A stretch of DNA of 64,000 nucleotides from Cyclospora cayetanensis (lineage: Eukaryota > Apicomplexa > Conoidasida > Eucoccidiorida > Eimeriidae). Numbering within the stretch: the stretch's first letter is position 1; each line of letters starts with the position of its first letter. A program made the position numbers and the translations under genes. Location: contig NW_020312090.1 in the NCBI RefSeq assembly GCF_002999335.1, forward strand, positions 40,968 through 104,967, in the 5' to 3' direction. Below are positions 50,599 through 63,200 of the stretch, piece by piece. Below the pieces are notes generated by a model that worked only from the letters and a program-made list of their open reading frames with translations, was not told where the DNA came from and made no database searches.

Positions 50599-53500
50599 CG
50601 TCGCGGCAACTGTGTCTTGCGGTGGACAAACCAGGGCCGTTGGGGGATGGCTGCCGCTGCAGTTGCGGTTGCTGCCATCAGCCTACACCCGCCTGCCCCT
50701 TCTGGCAACTGGATGCGTCCCCACGTCACAAGGAGGAAGGGTTTAGGATTGGTTCAGGGTGTCGGCCATGCTGCTTATACAGCGCCAGGAGAGCGAATTC
50801 GGAACTACCTGCAGCAAGAGCTGTAATAGAATTTGGGGTTTGAGCTGTACGTTTTTGGTTTCCTACGACACACAGCTGTTTGAAAGAGTTTTAGCCAACT
50901 GACACGGGGGGGGGCTCTCAAAGGCGGGAAAGATACGGTGTTTCTTTCCGAAAGGGGGGTAATGATATCTTCCAAGATATGTGCCCTGGCAGAGGCGATC
51001 GCAGACAAGCACTCAGAAAAAAGTCAAGAAAAAACAGCCAGAGACGAAAGTGCATCTGAGTTTCAAGGTAAGTATTTCATTGGCTGCTCGGCTTGCTGTG
51101 TTCAAGAGCTCCCGGTCGGTCGTTGTGGTCTTAGCGGGGGCGTGGTGTGGTCAGCCGGGTGGTTCTAAGGGGGGTGGTGTACTCCCACCAAATGATATGA
51201 GGCAATTTTCTATTTTTAGTTTTCTGACAGACACATACTTTGTAGCCACCTGATCAAATAGTCCCATTGTTCCCCTAAACTCGCAGGCGGGTCACATGTT
51301 ACTACTGAGTCCAGTGGACACGTGCTGCCACTACGGGGTTTCTTACAGGATTCATTGAAGTGTACCTTGAACGCCGGACCCTATATTCAGGCAAAAAGCA
51401 TTTCGAACTCTTTAAAAGGGAAAATTTCGTTGAAGATAGGAAACCGAGACTTGTCTGTACCACCCTCATTTATTATCTACTTCACGGATTGTTTCGTTCA
51501 CACCCCAACAAACATGCAGTGAAACTCTGGAACCCATAAGTGGAGGGCTCCACACAGCATCGAATCACGTTGGTCTACGCCCATTGTTCTAGGGACTAGC
51601 CGATTCTGCTTGTACAATTCGCTCATGCTGACAGGTTTGAGGTCACCCGTCCCTCACTCGGCTCCGCTGCAGCTACCGGCAGACTGGACCTTATACCAGA
51701 GTATATTCATGTGTAGCCTCTATAATTGTGCAAAGACATAGCTGTAGGCTGCTATCGGGTTTTTAATGGCTGCATTTTGAGTAATCAAGAGCAACACACT
51801 TTGAGGGGGGACGTAAAGCTCCCTTCAGGGGCAATAGAAAAAGTTAAACTCCACGTGAGTTATCCTAAGTTATAAAGTATTGAGTGTTCTTGCAGAATCC
51901 GCTTCTCTTTTCCCTGTCGTTGCACCTCAGGGTTCCGGCGTGAGGGACAGTAACAGCTAGGGATGTGCGTCCTTACACCAACAAAAAGCCCTCCGTCCAT
52001 TCACACTTAGTGTCACATTCCACCCTGCCTCCATGCACAGAACACCAACTTTTATAATTTTAGGCTCAGCTACTCTGCAATAAAGATGGTATGCGAACAG
52101 TCAAACTTGGCCGACTGTTCGTCATCATCTCCTTAAAATATGAAATCACTACCGTAGTAGGGAGCACCGATTTGAAGATTGGTCCGCTACACCTTAGACC
52201 TCGAAATTCGTTAGTTACTAAAAGAGGAAGGCAACAGGGTCCCAAGGGGTCAAACAGAAGGCGATACGCTGAACGCATGTGAGCTGGTGGGGATCCGGCT
52301 GGTACTAGAACCAAAATGCGCAAACTCTAGCTAGGCCCAGGCGCAACAAACGAGCAGAATCATATTTCTCTTAGATTCAGAGAGCTTTTCAGTCGTGACC
52401 CTGACAGGTGCAGGACACAATTTTTCAGCTTCCTAAATGCCTTTTGCACTTTTTTTGGGTTGCTCGAAGTTGAAGCAGTAATGCTCGGAACTACCATGCA
52501 CCCTGACGCTTCTTGCACAGACCGAAAGTAGCACATCACAGACACAGTGCCCTGTCTAACCCGTCTACTGTGAAACAAATAATGCAATGCAATCTTATCC
52601 TCTACGCCAAGCGCGCAACAGCGAGTTCGTACCGGAACTTGCGTCCTAGATTCCCAGATTTTAATTCCCTGTCAGGGAGTGCGCGTTCGTTTGATTACGA
52701 TTTATGGGTAGTTACAAGCTAAAATTCAACTGTATCACCTCAGTGTACAAGAGGGATTAAGAGATGCTATGACCACAATCATTGGTCAAAAGTCACTCTC
52801 CAAACAATGTGGAGTGTGCCACTGAAGAGCACAATCTCTGAGAGAAAGCATCGTTGCGGGCATGAACCAACTCTTAAAGCTGCGTCAAGACAGTGCGTAC
52901 ATAGAGAACACTGGTGTAACCACCTGTTTCGCATGGCTTTCTCGTCGTGTGAAAGCGCTGCACTTCTCCTTTCTCTCTCTGCAGCTGATTCTGTACCTGG
53001 CAAAATGAGGGCGACTGCCCAAACCTGCGAGCGTGCTATCGTCCAGCTACCTGCGTACTGAATGACTCTAGGAATGAAGCACCATTGAGTTATTGTGGCA
53101 GTGAGGGAGCTGCGTGTTCACGGACAAATGGGAAAGCCAGTAGTAAACTGGGAAGGCTTTCCTGAGGAGCTAGCTGGGTACGGACCAGCTAGTTGTAGCC
53201 TAGCTGGCTACTGGTCGACCAGGCAGACTTTACAAAAGCACAGTTCTCTATGGCTAGCAGAACACGTAGCCACCGATTTTTCAAGGGCACTGCATATGAA
53301 AAGTAAGCAGGCTCTTCCCTTTGGAGGTGCCAACTCGAACCGCTACGGACTTGAAGTTTACTAGAGCTCTTTAGGTAGCTACCTGTGTGGTTAACTACCA
53401 CAACTGGCTATCTACTCTACAGTAAGTATGTTGTTCTCGTTGCCTCCAGTATCCAGCGCTGTTGGAGAGCCGTGGCAGCAGACCCACTCTCCATCAACGA

Positions 53501-53932
53501 CCAGTTTGTAAGTGTACCTACAGCCACCAACGCACACAAACCCTGGACCGTTGAGCTAGGCACTGTGCGCGTTAAATTCATAAAGGGCAACAGCAAGCTC
53601 AGCCGCCATTCCTAGCAGAAAAAGCCTCACGAGAAGACGCAACCTACCTTCCCCCCTCTCTCCCCCACCCGCTAAAGCTGCGCCCCCCTCACCCCTTACA
53701 CGTACTCTCCTGGGGGAAGCGCAAGGGAAATAGCAAAGGCTTGCACCGCGTTATCCCATGCCAGAGGCCGTCTAACTCTCCAGTCGTCGAAACTCCCTGC
53801 AAAAAAGCCGGAAATCTTGTGCTCTATTTTGCGCACAGGAACGACAGGGCAGACCAACCTTCCTACTTACGCGCCACCCTCCCTTCCTGCCTATTTTAAA
53901 AATAACGCCTGCATTAAAGACGGAAATAAGGC
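50599..53932. other. Gene-poor block, origin unclear
   Basis: 50599-50850 is the 5' flank of the kinase-like gene. From about 50850 to 53600 the sequence is AT-richer, lacks CAG runs and holds only frames below about 90 codons. A frame at 52360-52587 (-) and one at 53095-53364 (+) show no motif I trust. Nested inverted repeats built on CTAGCTGG occur at 53168-53215. 53620-53932 is the 3' flank of the starch synthase gene. The block resembles the retroelement blocks in composition, but no retroelement domain was confirmed. Confidence 0.45.
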
Positions 53933-56900
53933 TTATGGCTTACCAGCAACGGCAACAGAGCGAGGCCTAGGCTTTCCCTGCGGAGGAATGTAGCGAATGG
54001 TCGATGGGAGCAGTTTCTTGTGAGCAGTTGGCTTGTGGCTGGCTGCTTTGTGGCTCGCCTTTTCTTCGGTGCTGCTTCTCCGGCTGCTGCTGCGACTTGC
54101 TGACTCAGGGGAGAGTGTTGTCTCGCCCTCGCTTGTGCTGCTGCTGCTGCTGGTATGTTCGTGCTGCTTGGCTCTAGAGCGCCTCCTCTTAGAGGCCGTG
54201 GAGGAAGGGAGCTCCCAGAATTCTGCTGCTGCTTCAGCTTGCTTCTGCAGAAGCAGGTGCTGCTTCTCAGGATCTTGGCTCATGAGCTTTCCCCATCCAC
54301 AGCCAGTTGGGCTGGAAACTCCTACAGCTGCCGCAGCCAGCTGTTCCTTCCTCTTGCGCCACGCCCCTTCAGACCACTCCGGAAGGGAGTTGTAGATTTG
54401 CTGCACCTGCATGCGCGGAGCATTTCTGCAGGTTGCATGCGCTAGGCTGCGGCTAGCAGCGGAGCAGCGGCTGTCGCACACTTGCCGTGGTCATGTGTGA
54501 GTGCTCAGACGCGCAGCAGCCAGGGGCACTAAAGGGATTTTCTACTCCCACCGACACCTCTCCACACACACAGAATAAGGCATGCTGAATGCGGCAGCAA
54601 GACAAGGCGCCTAACGAGCTACGCAGTCAGTCCGCAAGCCAGTCGAGAGGAGGGCAGGCTGCTGCGTGAACGTCTCCACATACCTTGTTTTCGTTGATCG
54701 GCATCTTGTTTCTGAGCCGCGCGAACTCACACAGCCATGCCCAGCTGCTGGCCTCACAGCTCACCACAGACTGCCTCGCTAGCCGCCGCAGCAAGGCATA
54801 CTTCTCCTTGTCGCTGTGAACACACCGCGAACCACCCCACAACGCCGAACCCAAACAGTTTTGCGAATACGTTTCAAAGGAATGCAGCCGCTTTTTTCGA
54901 TGTGGAGTGCGCACTGAAGGCTCAGGCCTCGGCGTTTCGTAATGCAGAATAGCAGCCTCAAGTCAGTGGGGAGAATGGCGCAGAGAACGTCGTCGGGATT
55001 GGTGCGAGATGCAAAAAGAAGGATCTTTAGACGCGCATTTCGCACCGGCGAATGGAGGTTCACGGTTAGGAGAGGGTTTAGGGCACACATACTCGAAGAC
55101 ACGAATAGCCCTCTCTATTGCATAAAGCAAGTCGCCTGAAGTGTAGCTCATGAAGCAGAAACCATTTCCCTTTCCCGTCGAAGGCACAAACTCAACAACC
55201 GTGTCCTTAAGGCCTCCCGTGTGAAAGGCTGTACGCAGAAGAGAACCCAAACTCTTTTCGCCCAAAAGCGTCACTTCGCAAACGCAGACTAAGGCGGCAT
55301 AGCGCTCCTAGAGAGGAAACGGAGAAGAAGGGAGAGGGAGGGAGGCAAAAGGGGAGAAGAAGGTGGGAAAGAAGAAGGTGGGAAAGAAGAAGGTGGGAAA
55401 GAAGAAGGCAGTCTCCTAAACCGCGCAAGTGCGGGGTGGCCAGCGAGTGAGTCTGGTTGGAAAGAGTATTACCGATGACGGGAGTGCCGGATATAAAGAA
55501 TTCGTGCTGAACAATGCCACCTGGCTCGAAAGCTGACGGCATCAAACCAAAGTCTGCGCCGTAATTCACGTGGGCACCTGAGAAAAAACGAATACCAACC
55601 TTCATAGAGGCTGCGGCTTATGCAGGTTCTCCAGAACGGATCGACATGAGCCTCAAAGAAAAACGTGTGGCCTACAAACACGGCAACCGACTGAAGGCGT
55701 TCAGAATGGCGCAGAAAAACGAAGCTTCTGACGCCTAAAGATGTTATCTAAAACGTTCTGCAATTCTAAGAATTCTGAGCTTGCCTTTGGTGAAGAACTC
55801 GTTCGGATCTGCCCAAAAGCTCTGCGGATATTTCCAGCGCAGCTCCATCATTTTTGAGGCACACCTGGAGAACTCACACTCGCAACAACGTCCTCGCCGC
55901 TTACCGCTGCACTGCCTCTCGCACTGCCACCAAGCCACGTTCCATCATAAGAGCACATGCTCTGCGTCTCTGAGCGAAAATCGCTATCCCTTTGACCCCA
56001 AAATACATAGACACCGCGACACCCTCGCTACCTCGCAGCATATCCGTCTTTCCAGTTGGCCATGCCGCCAAGGAGCAACTGCACTCTTCCCCTGTGTTTC
56101 GTGATGAGCGTTTCCGCGGCTTCCAGAATCAAGTGCACACCTGTGTACAGACAGTGCAGCAGCAGCAGCAGCAGGCGAGCGCGTTGAGAAGCATGTCCTC
56201 CCCCCTCATAGCAGCCCAGCACCAAACGTCGAGAGGTGGTATACGCCTGCACGCGAGAAGGCCTCTCTGACAGCAGCTACAAGACAGCAGCTGCGCATGC
56301 TGTTCATGTAGCACAGCAGCAGCGCATGCCAATTATACAAAAATGCAGCACGCAGTGCCCAAGGAAGGGCCAGTTTCGTCGATTAAAGCCCCAAAAATCA
56401 CACATCTGACGGAAAGGGCTGTGCGTCGGCAACAGCAGCAGCAGCAGCATGCAATGCACCGTTAGTGCCCACCCTTCTGTTGCGTGATTCTGCCAATAAA
56501 CGCAAAGATAGGGATCGAGTCATCCCCGTGCTGCATTCCAAAGTACTCGCGCTGGAGCGCTGCCTTGGCCTCATAGTGATCCTTAAATCCCAGAGCAGCA
56601 ATCGCATCCAGCCGGCGCTGCATGCAAACACAAGCAGACGTAGCCTGATGCGGCTGAGGACGCGCGGCGGCTTTTCTTGCACCAATAGCGGAAGCAGAAC
56701 GCTGCAAGTGCTGCTGCGTTTCTTCTGAAAAAAGGATTCTAGCGGCTAAGGCTTTTTGGTGGGCAAACCTGAATGGGGATGCCATTGGGCACGGCGAAGG
56801 GATTCGAGTGCCTGCGAAGAAGAGGAGCCAAGGGGGAGTTTTGAGCTCTGCCCTCGCCTTCTTGTAGAAGCTCGGAACGGTACGAAGGAGACACAGTGCC

Positions 56901-59900
56901 CCACGTATCGCACTGCAGCAAGACGCATCTGCGGCAGAAATACCGCTCACACACATGGTCAGTGATGCTCAGACACCCTCATGGCCTAAGAGACGCTATG
57001 TCTTGCAACGAGTGACGAGGCACTGCAGAAGAGGCTCGATAAGCGCGAAGGCAGAAGGCAAAAGGCACGCAGAGAAACATAAAAGAAACGCAGAGAAGGA
57101 CAACAAAGACAGAAAACAGACACGCAGCGAAATACTGAAGAAATGCAGAGAAGCACAACAAAGACAGAAAACAGACACGCAGCAAAATACTGAAGAAATG
57201 CAGAGAAGCACAACAAAGACAGAAAACAGACACGCAGCAAAATACTGAAGAAATGCAGAGAAGTACAACAAAGACAGAAAGCAGACACGCAGCGAAATAC
57301 TGAAGAAATGCAGAGAAGTACAACAAAGACAGAAAGCAGACACGCAGCAAAATACTGAAGAAATGCAGAGAAGGACAACAAAGACAGAAAACAGACACGC
57401 AGCAAAATACTGAAGAAATGCAGAGAAGTACAACAAAGACAGAAAGCAGACACGCAGCGAAATACTCAAGAAAAAGGCGCATGAGGAAAAGGGCCAGATT
57501 CTACCTCGAGGGGTTTACAACGTGATTATGCCAAAGGGGATCGACGAGTAGCTCTGTGGGTAGCTGATGGAGCCAGTGGACGTCTTCTCTCTTGTTCATG
57601 TATATCCTCCCTACAAGTGCAACAATACAGCTGGAAAATCGCCCCTGAATTCCCCTTGTACACCCCTGCACAGCTTCCCGCAGATGCGAAAGCGCCGGGG
57701 AAAGAGGAACCTTCGACTGGAAATTCTGCAAACACTGAGATCTCTGCGTCGAGCTGTCCAGTCCTGTAGCCTCGGCTCGCGCTGAAAAGCGCGAGGGAGG
57801 GCTGGCTAGCCTCAGGAAACTAAAGATTTTTCTGACTCAACTGCTCGAGGAGAGGAAGGTTGGGCTGCTCCCCAGCTAGCTCTCTCGATCAAAAAGATTA
57901 GCCTACCTTCGTAGTTGGGGTCCAGGTTGTGAATGATGTGGAAGAAAGTTGTATTTTCAAAGGTACTGCCAAAGAATCCATTCTTGGCATATGCTGGTAT
58001 CAGGGAAGTTGGCCAGTCGTTGGTTACTATCAACTGACACATAAGCACATATATATGTACATACACCCCTGCCTACATGCCCTTATACATACTTGCATGC
58101 ACTTTTATTTACAGGCCCACATACATATTCAAGTACTTCCGTACATGCATTTGTGTATACATATATGCATGCATGCATATATATATATATATCATTACTT
58201 TAGCGGCTTAAATCCCGGAAAAAAGGAGATAGAGTGCCTTCTGAACGCCACGAACGCCTGTGCCGCGGGGCAGAGTGCGCTGAGGCTCCCGACTAACAAA
58301 TATAAAAAAAGACTCTGCGGCACATATTTTAAAGAATTCTTCAGCCCTATGATGACTTTAAAACATCCGGAAAATAAGGACGAACTTGCGGGATGATGCG
58401 TTCGTGGCAGAGAAGTTCGAGAGCGCCCTTCGCAAAAGTCACGAGCATTCTGAGGCCACAAAAAAAGGATTTCAAGAATCTTTCACAAGCCTTGGTTCCC
58501 TTTCCAATGGTCACTTTCTACCCCGTTTCTCGCCGCTTGAAGCATAGAGGCAGCCGCGAACTTGTGGTGTGCAGTTTGGACCTGATGGCGTCAACTCCGT
58601 AGAACTCCGGGTATGGCTGTGGGAAAATAGACGCGTGGTGGATAAAATACAGCTGCACCTTTTTCACTACGCAGCCACGGTGGATGCCTGTAGCGCAAAA
58701 CATAGAGACATATATGTATATATATATTATACATATCTGTATCAAAATATATCAATAGATATAGCACTGCTTTTGCCCCACAAACCCAGCAGCTAGGCCG
58801 CACAGGCTGCACACAGGATAGCGGCAGCGTCTGTCGATACAGGGAGCATTATGGCGCTTTCAGACTTATTATGGCGTTGTTGTAAGGAACAGGGTTAAGC
58901 TTTGGTGCAATTCTCCCCAAGGTTTCACGAAGGTTTACCCAGCTTGATGAACTCTCCGCCAACGTGGACCTCAACGTTGAAGGCATGCGAAATGCCGTCC
59001 TTCTCCAGATAGCCTCTTTCTCCCCGCCTGATGACACATCATGCACATGCCTCTGGATCGTGTGAACGGTCTCAGCCTTCGCGCAACAGCCTCTCAACGA
59101 GGAAGCGCACACTGCAGGCTGCCATAAGGTTCGAGGCTTAAGATTCTGAGAAGGTCTTGCCTATTCCTTTCATAGTAGGGAGAAATGACGATCACCTCCT
59201 GGCCGAACTCCTGAGGATGGATAAATCGTCATGAAGATGATGCTCCAAAACAGCGCACTCATCATGAGGGATCCCCCAGAAGCCACACTGCAATAGAAGA
59301 CACCCTAAAACTTCCCCTAGTCCCATGCCGCGCGGGGGAGGCTGCTACAGCCTGCCACGACAGATCTCAGAAACATGCTTTCTATCCGGAGATCAGTGCG
59401 AGACGTACTGTCGCAAGAGTAGTGGAGAGCTCGTCTACCATCACCCCAAGTCCTCCCACCGTTGACCACTTCCCAAGTTCAGGAGCTACAAATACGAGCG
59501 GCGATAGCGTATTACTCCTCAGAACCTGAGCCGTACACCGCCTCAAAAATCCGACACTAATTCATGAGATAACGGCCTCTGATCATCAAGGGACACCCTC
59601 GTTTCTGCTAATAATCGAAAACTAAAAACATGCAGAACGCAGAGGCACTCCAATGCGAAACATATAGGCAACTTAATGCAAAAGACAGGCAACTCAATGC
59701 GAAACATACAGGCAACTTAATGCAAAACATATAGCCAACTTAATGCGAAACACATTGGCAACCTAATGCGAAAGACAGGCACCTTAATGCGAAAGACAGG
59801 CAATCCAATGCGAAAGACAGGAAAATAATGCGAAAACAGGCAATCCAATGCGAAAAACAGGCAATCCAATGCGAAAGACAGTCAATCCAATGCGGAAGAC

Positions 59901-62900
59901 AGGAAAATTAATGCGGAAGACAGGCAATCCAATGCGAAAGACAGGAAAATTAATGCAAAACACAGGCAACTTATTGCGAAAAACAGGCAATTCAATGCGA
60001 AAAACAGGCAATCCAATGCGAAAGACAGGCAAATTAATGCAAAAAACAGGCAACTTAATGCGAAACATATAGGCACTCCAATGCGAAACATATAGGCAAC
60101 TTAGTGCGAAAGACAGGCAACCTAACGCAAAACACAAGCAACTTAACGCGAAAGACAGGCAATCCAACGCGAAAAAAACAGGCGACTTCATGCAAAACAC
60201 AGGCAACTTAATGCGAAACATACAGGCAACTTAAACGACCAGGTGTTTGGACAGCTGCCGTTCCAGCGCATGTTGCAGCCGTTCTCTATTAACCAAAAGC
60301 CCTGAGCCTTACCTCGTTTGCAAGCACAAGACCTCCGGTGGGAGCTGCGGAACCTACTGGAACGCTTTCACCCTCAATTAATCTCCGAAGACGCGCAAAG
60401 AATGAGCATGCTAAAAGCCACAAGCGAGCACACACGCATACATGCACATACATGCACATACACATACATACATACATATACACATACATACACAAAAGCA
60501 CATATATATTTATGTATTCACATAGAAGCAAACACAATATATAAACACATATACACTTAGGCTCATAAGCACACACATACATAAATATACATACAGATGG
60601 ATACCCCAAACTCTGTCATGGACCCTGCAACACGCGCAGGCGGCTTTTGGGTGCAAGCACTCGGAGCGTTTCGTTTTAAAGACAGCCAGTTGTCGGCAGC
60701 CTTTTTTCACGGCACCGTCTGGAGCGTTCGCTTGCAAACAGGCGCGCACTATCATAGCCCTCAGAAAGCTGCTGCGTGGGGTGAGTGGTGAGCGGCGTGT
60801 TTGCTATACGCTGTGAGAGCACTCGCGAGGCTGCGTATATCCTGTCTCACCGAGCATCCCGTCTTTTGCGAACAGCTTGGATTCAACGCAAATATCGAAC
60901 AAGGAGAGCTTGTTCCTTGCGAGCAGAGGTCCCGCTTCCTGGTGCTCTTCTTCGGCGATCTGCTGTTGACGCTGCTGCAGCATCCATTCTTGGGAGTTTC
61001 TGCAGGCTGCCCATGGCCAGCTGTCGAAATCACTGCGAGGATCTTCTGTGACGAGTTCAGCATTGTCGAGAGAAGAGAAAAAGCAGATTTCAGCGTCTCT
61101 TTCTGATGCGGATGGTGCCTGGGGTCCGTTGCTCCTTGGACTGCCACGACCTCGCAGAGGCTGTTGCTTGCCTTGCCAATCGTTGAGTTGAAGCTGCATT
61201 TGCTGATGGTAGTGATGCTGCTGCTGCGGGGGGTAGTAGTGGTAGTGATGCTGCTGCTGGGGGTAGTAGTGGTAGGGGTGCTGCTGCTGCTGGTGCTGGT
61301 GCTGCTGGTGCTGCTGGTGCTGGTGCTGCTGGTGCTGCTGGTGCTGCTGCTGCTGCCTCGCTGCTGCCGCTGCTGCCTGGTGCTGCAGCAGGCGGGCTCG
61401 GTAATCAAGAGCGTAGCTGAGAAGCTCTAGCAGATCCGCAAGATTGTCGAGCGCGAAGCACTCTCTTAAGGTCCGTTCCTCCCGCTGCTGCTCTTGCAGA
61501 GGCGCAGCTGCGCGATGCAGGAGCTCAAGAATGAGATTTCCGTGAGGCTTTCGTGGACGGGTGAAGGCCTTTCGGAAAGCGCCAGAGTCTTCGACGGTCT
61601 CTAAGCCTAGTGCCGTTGCCGAGAGGCAGTTTTGGCTGCCGTCGCTGCCCAATGAGAGGCTTCCCGCGAAAGCGAAGACGGGGAGGGAAGGGGCTTGGTG
61701 CCGCATGCGCCGCAGCAGCACTTCGAGGCGGAGCAGGGACCCGCAGAAGAGCGAAGCGTAGAGAGGCGGCATGCATAAGAGGCACTCGGGAGCGGCGGGA
61801 GCGGCGAAAGTCTCGTCCCCCTTCTCCTCCTGCGCAGTGTCTCTGGCCGCTCCCGAGTCTGCCGTTTTGTCGCTTCGCGAAAACTCGAGGGATTCCGAGT
61901 TCGAGGGTGTCTCTTCTGGCCTCTTGCTGTGCCTGGGAGAATCGGGGGGAGTCGTTGGCGCGAGCGCGGGATAGGCTGCGCTGCTGTCGCCTGCTGCCGA
62001 GAAGCTGCCGACAGCGAGGGCAGGCGCAGAGGGGTTCCTCGAGAGACGGGCAGCTGCAGTCGCCTCAGAGTCTGCTGCTGCAGAGAGCAGCGTCAAGAAG
62101 GAAGGAGGTCTGCCTTCCGATAGCTGCACCTGCACGGTGCATGCAGCGGCAAAGGCCTCTGACACGCGACGTCGAAAGCTCTGCGCCGCATGCAGAGCAG
62201 CAAGAGCCACTCCTCCCGCAGCCTGCTCCTCCGGTGGGAGCGACAGACCCACAGAAAGCGAGAGATGCAACGGAGGTCGCATGTCTACCATCGGCAGCAG
62301 CCGAAAAGCTCTGCAAAAGGAGGAGAAGGGAGGCAGCGGAGGCAGTGGCAGCGGCTGCTCTAGCAGCTCCTGCAACGACACAAGATTCGACAGAATGTTG
62401 CCGTCCACTCTCCACTCGTCAGAGCCGAAGGGGGCGGCAACGCTGCTGCTGCCGCTGCTGCTGCTGCTCCTGCTGCCGCAGAAAGCGCAGCCGCAACACG
62501 CTGGAGAGGCCTCGTTCTTCCGCAGCAAAAAGTTGGAGGCAAAGGTGCCGTAAAAACGAGAGCACGTGCACCCCATGAGGTCGCAGTAGCGCAGTGCGAA
62601 GCGCCTGCAGTGGCACCAGCAGCGCATGTGCATGGGAGAGGCGAGTCTTGCCGATTCGTGCATGCACGCACGAAAAAAAGGCCTCACGACGGGAGGTCGT
62701 ACTTTTCTGGGAGGGGCAGACGCTGGAAGAAGGGTACGAGGGGATGCAGCAGCAGGCGCTTATCGGAAATCGTCTGAGAGGTAAAGTTCAACACGAAGAG
62801 ACACAGCACATGGCGCCCCTGCAGAATAAGCGCTTCCCGTTGGTGCCTTTCTGGCGGCACGAGCTGCTGGGGAGGCTTCTGAGGCAGCAGCAGCAGCACG

Positions 62901-63165
62901 TCCTGCTGCTGCTGCTGCTGCTGCTTGGAAGTAAAAACCTTGCTTGCAAGGAAGGAGGCTTGATCCAGCAGCTCGTCTCTGTCGATTCTGGCAAACGCCA
63001 CGACGGGGCCGTCAGGCGTGCCTTGCTGCTGCTGCTGCAGCTCCTCCGCCTCTGTGTTGCTGCTGCTGCTGCAAGAATTCCAATCCGAGCTGCTGCGAAC
63101 ACTGCCGCATACAGAGACAGCCGTCTGCACGCTCCGGCGCTCGCTGACACCGTTCGGGCTGCTTT

Positions 63166-63200
<35 letters not shown>

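Noticed and set aside
52360..52587. Minus-strand frame with NPKKVQKAFRKL, suspected to be a reverse transcriptase thumb region
   Set aside because: The similarity is short and generic, and no neighbouring retroelement domain could be confirmed in the block.
56979..57482. Three overlapping ~160-codon Phe/Ser/Cys frames that resemble a multi-membrane protein
   Set aside because: They are frame translations of the 55-bp intronic satellite. All three frames are open because the unit contains few stops on this strand.
60597..60791. Short plus-strand frame with a domain-like look
   Set aside because: It lies in a starch synthase intron, has no upstream or downstream partner exons and no recognised motif.
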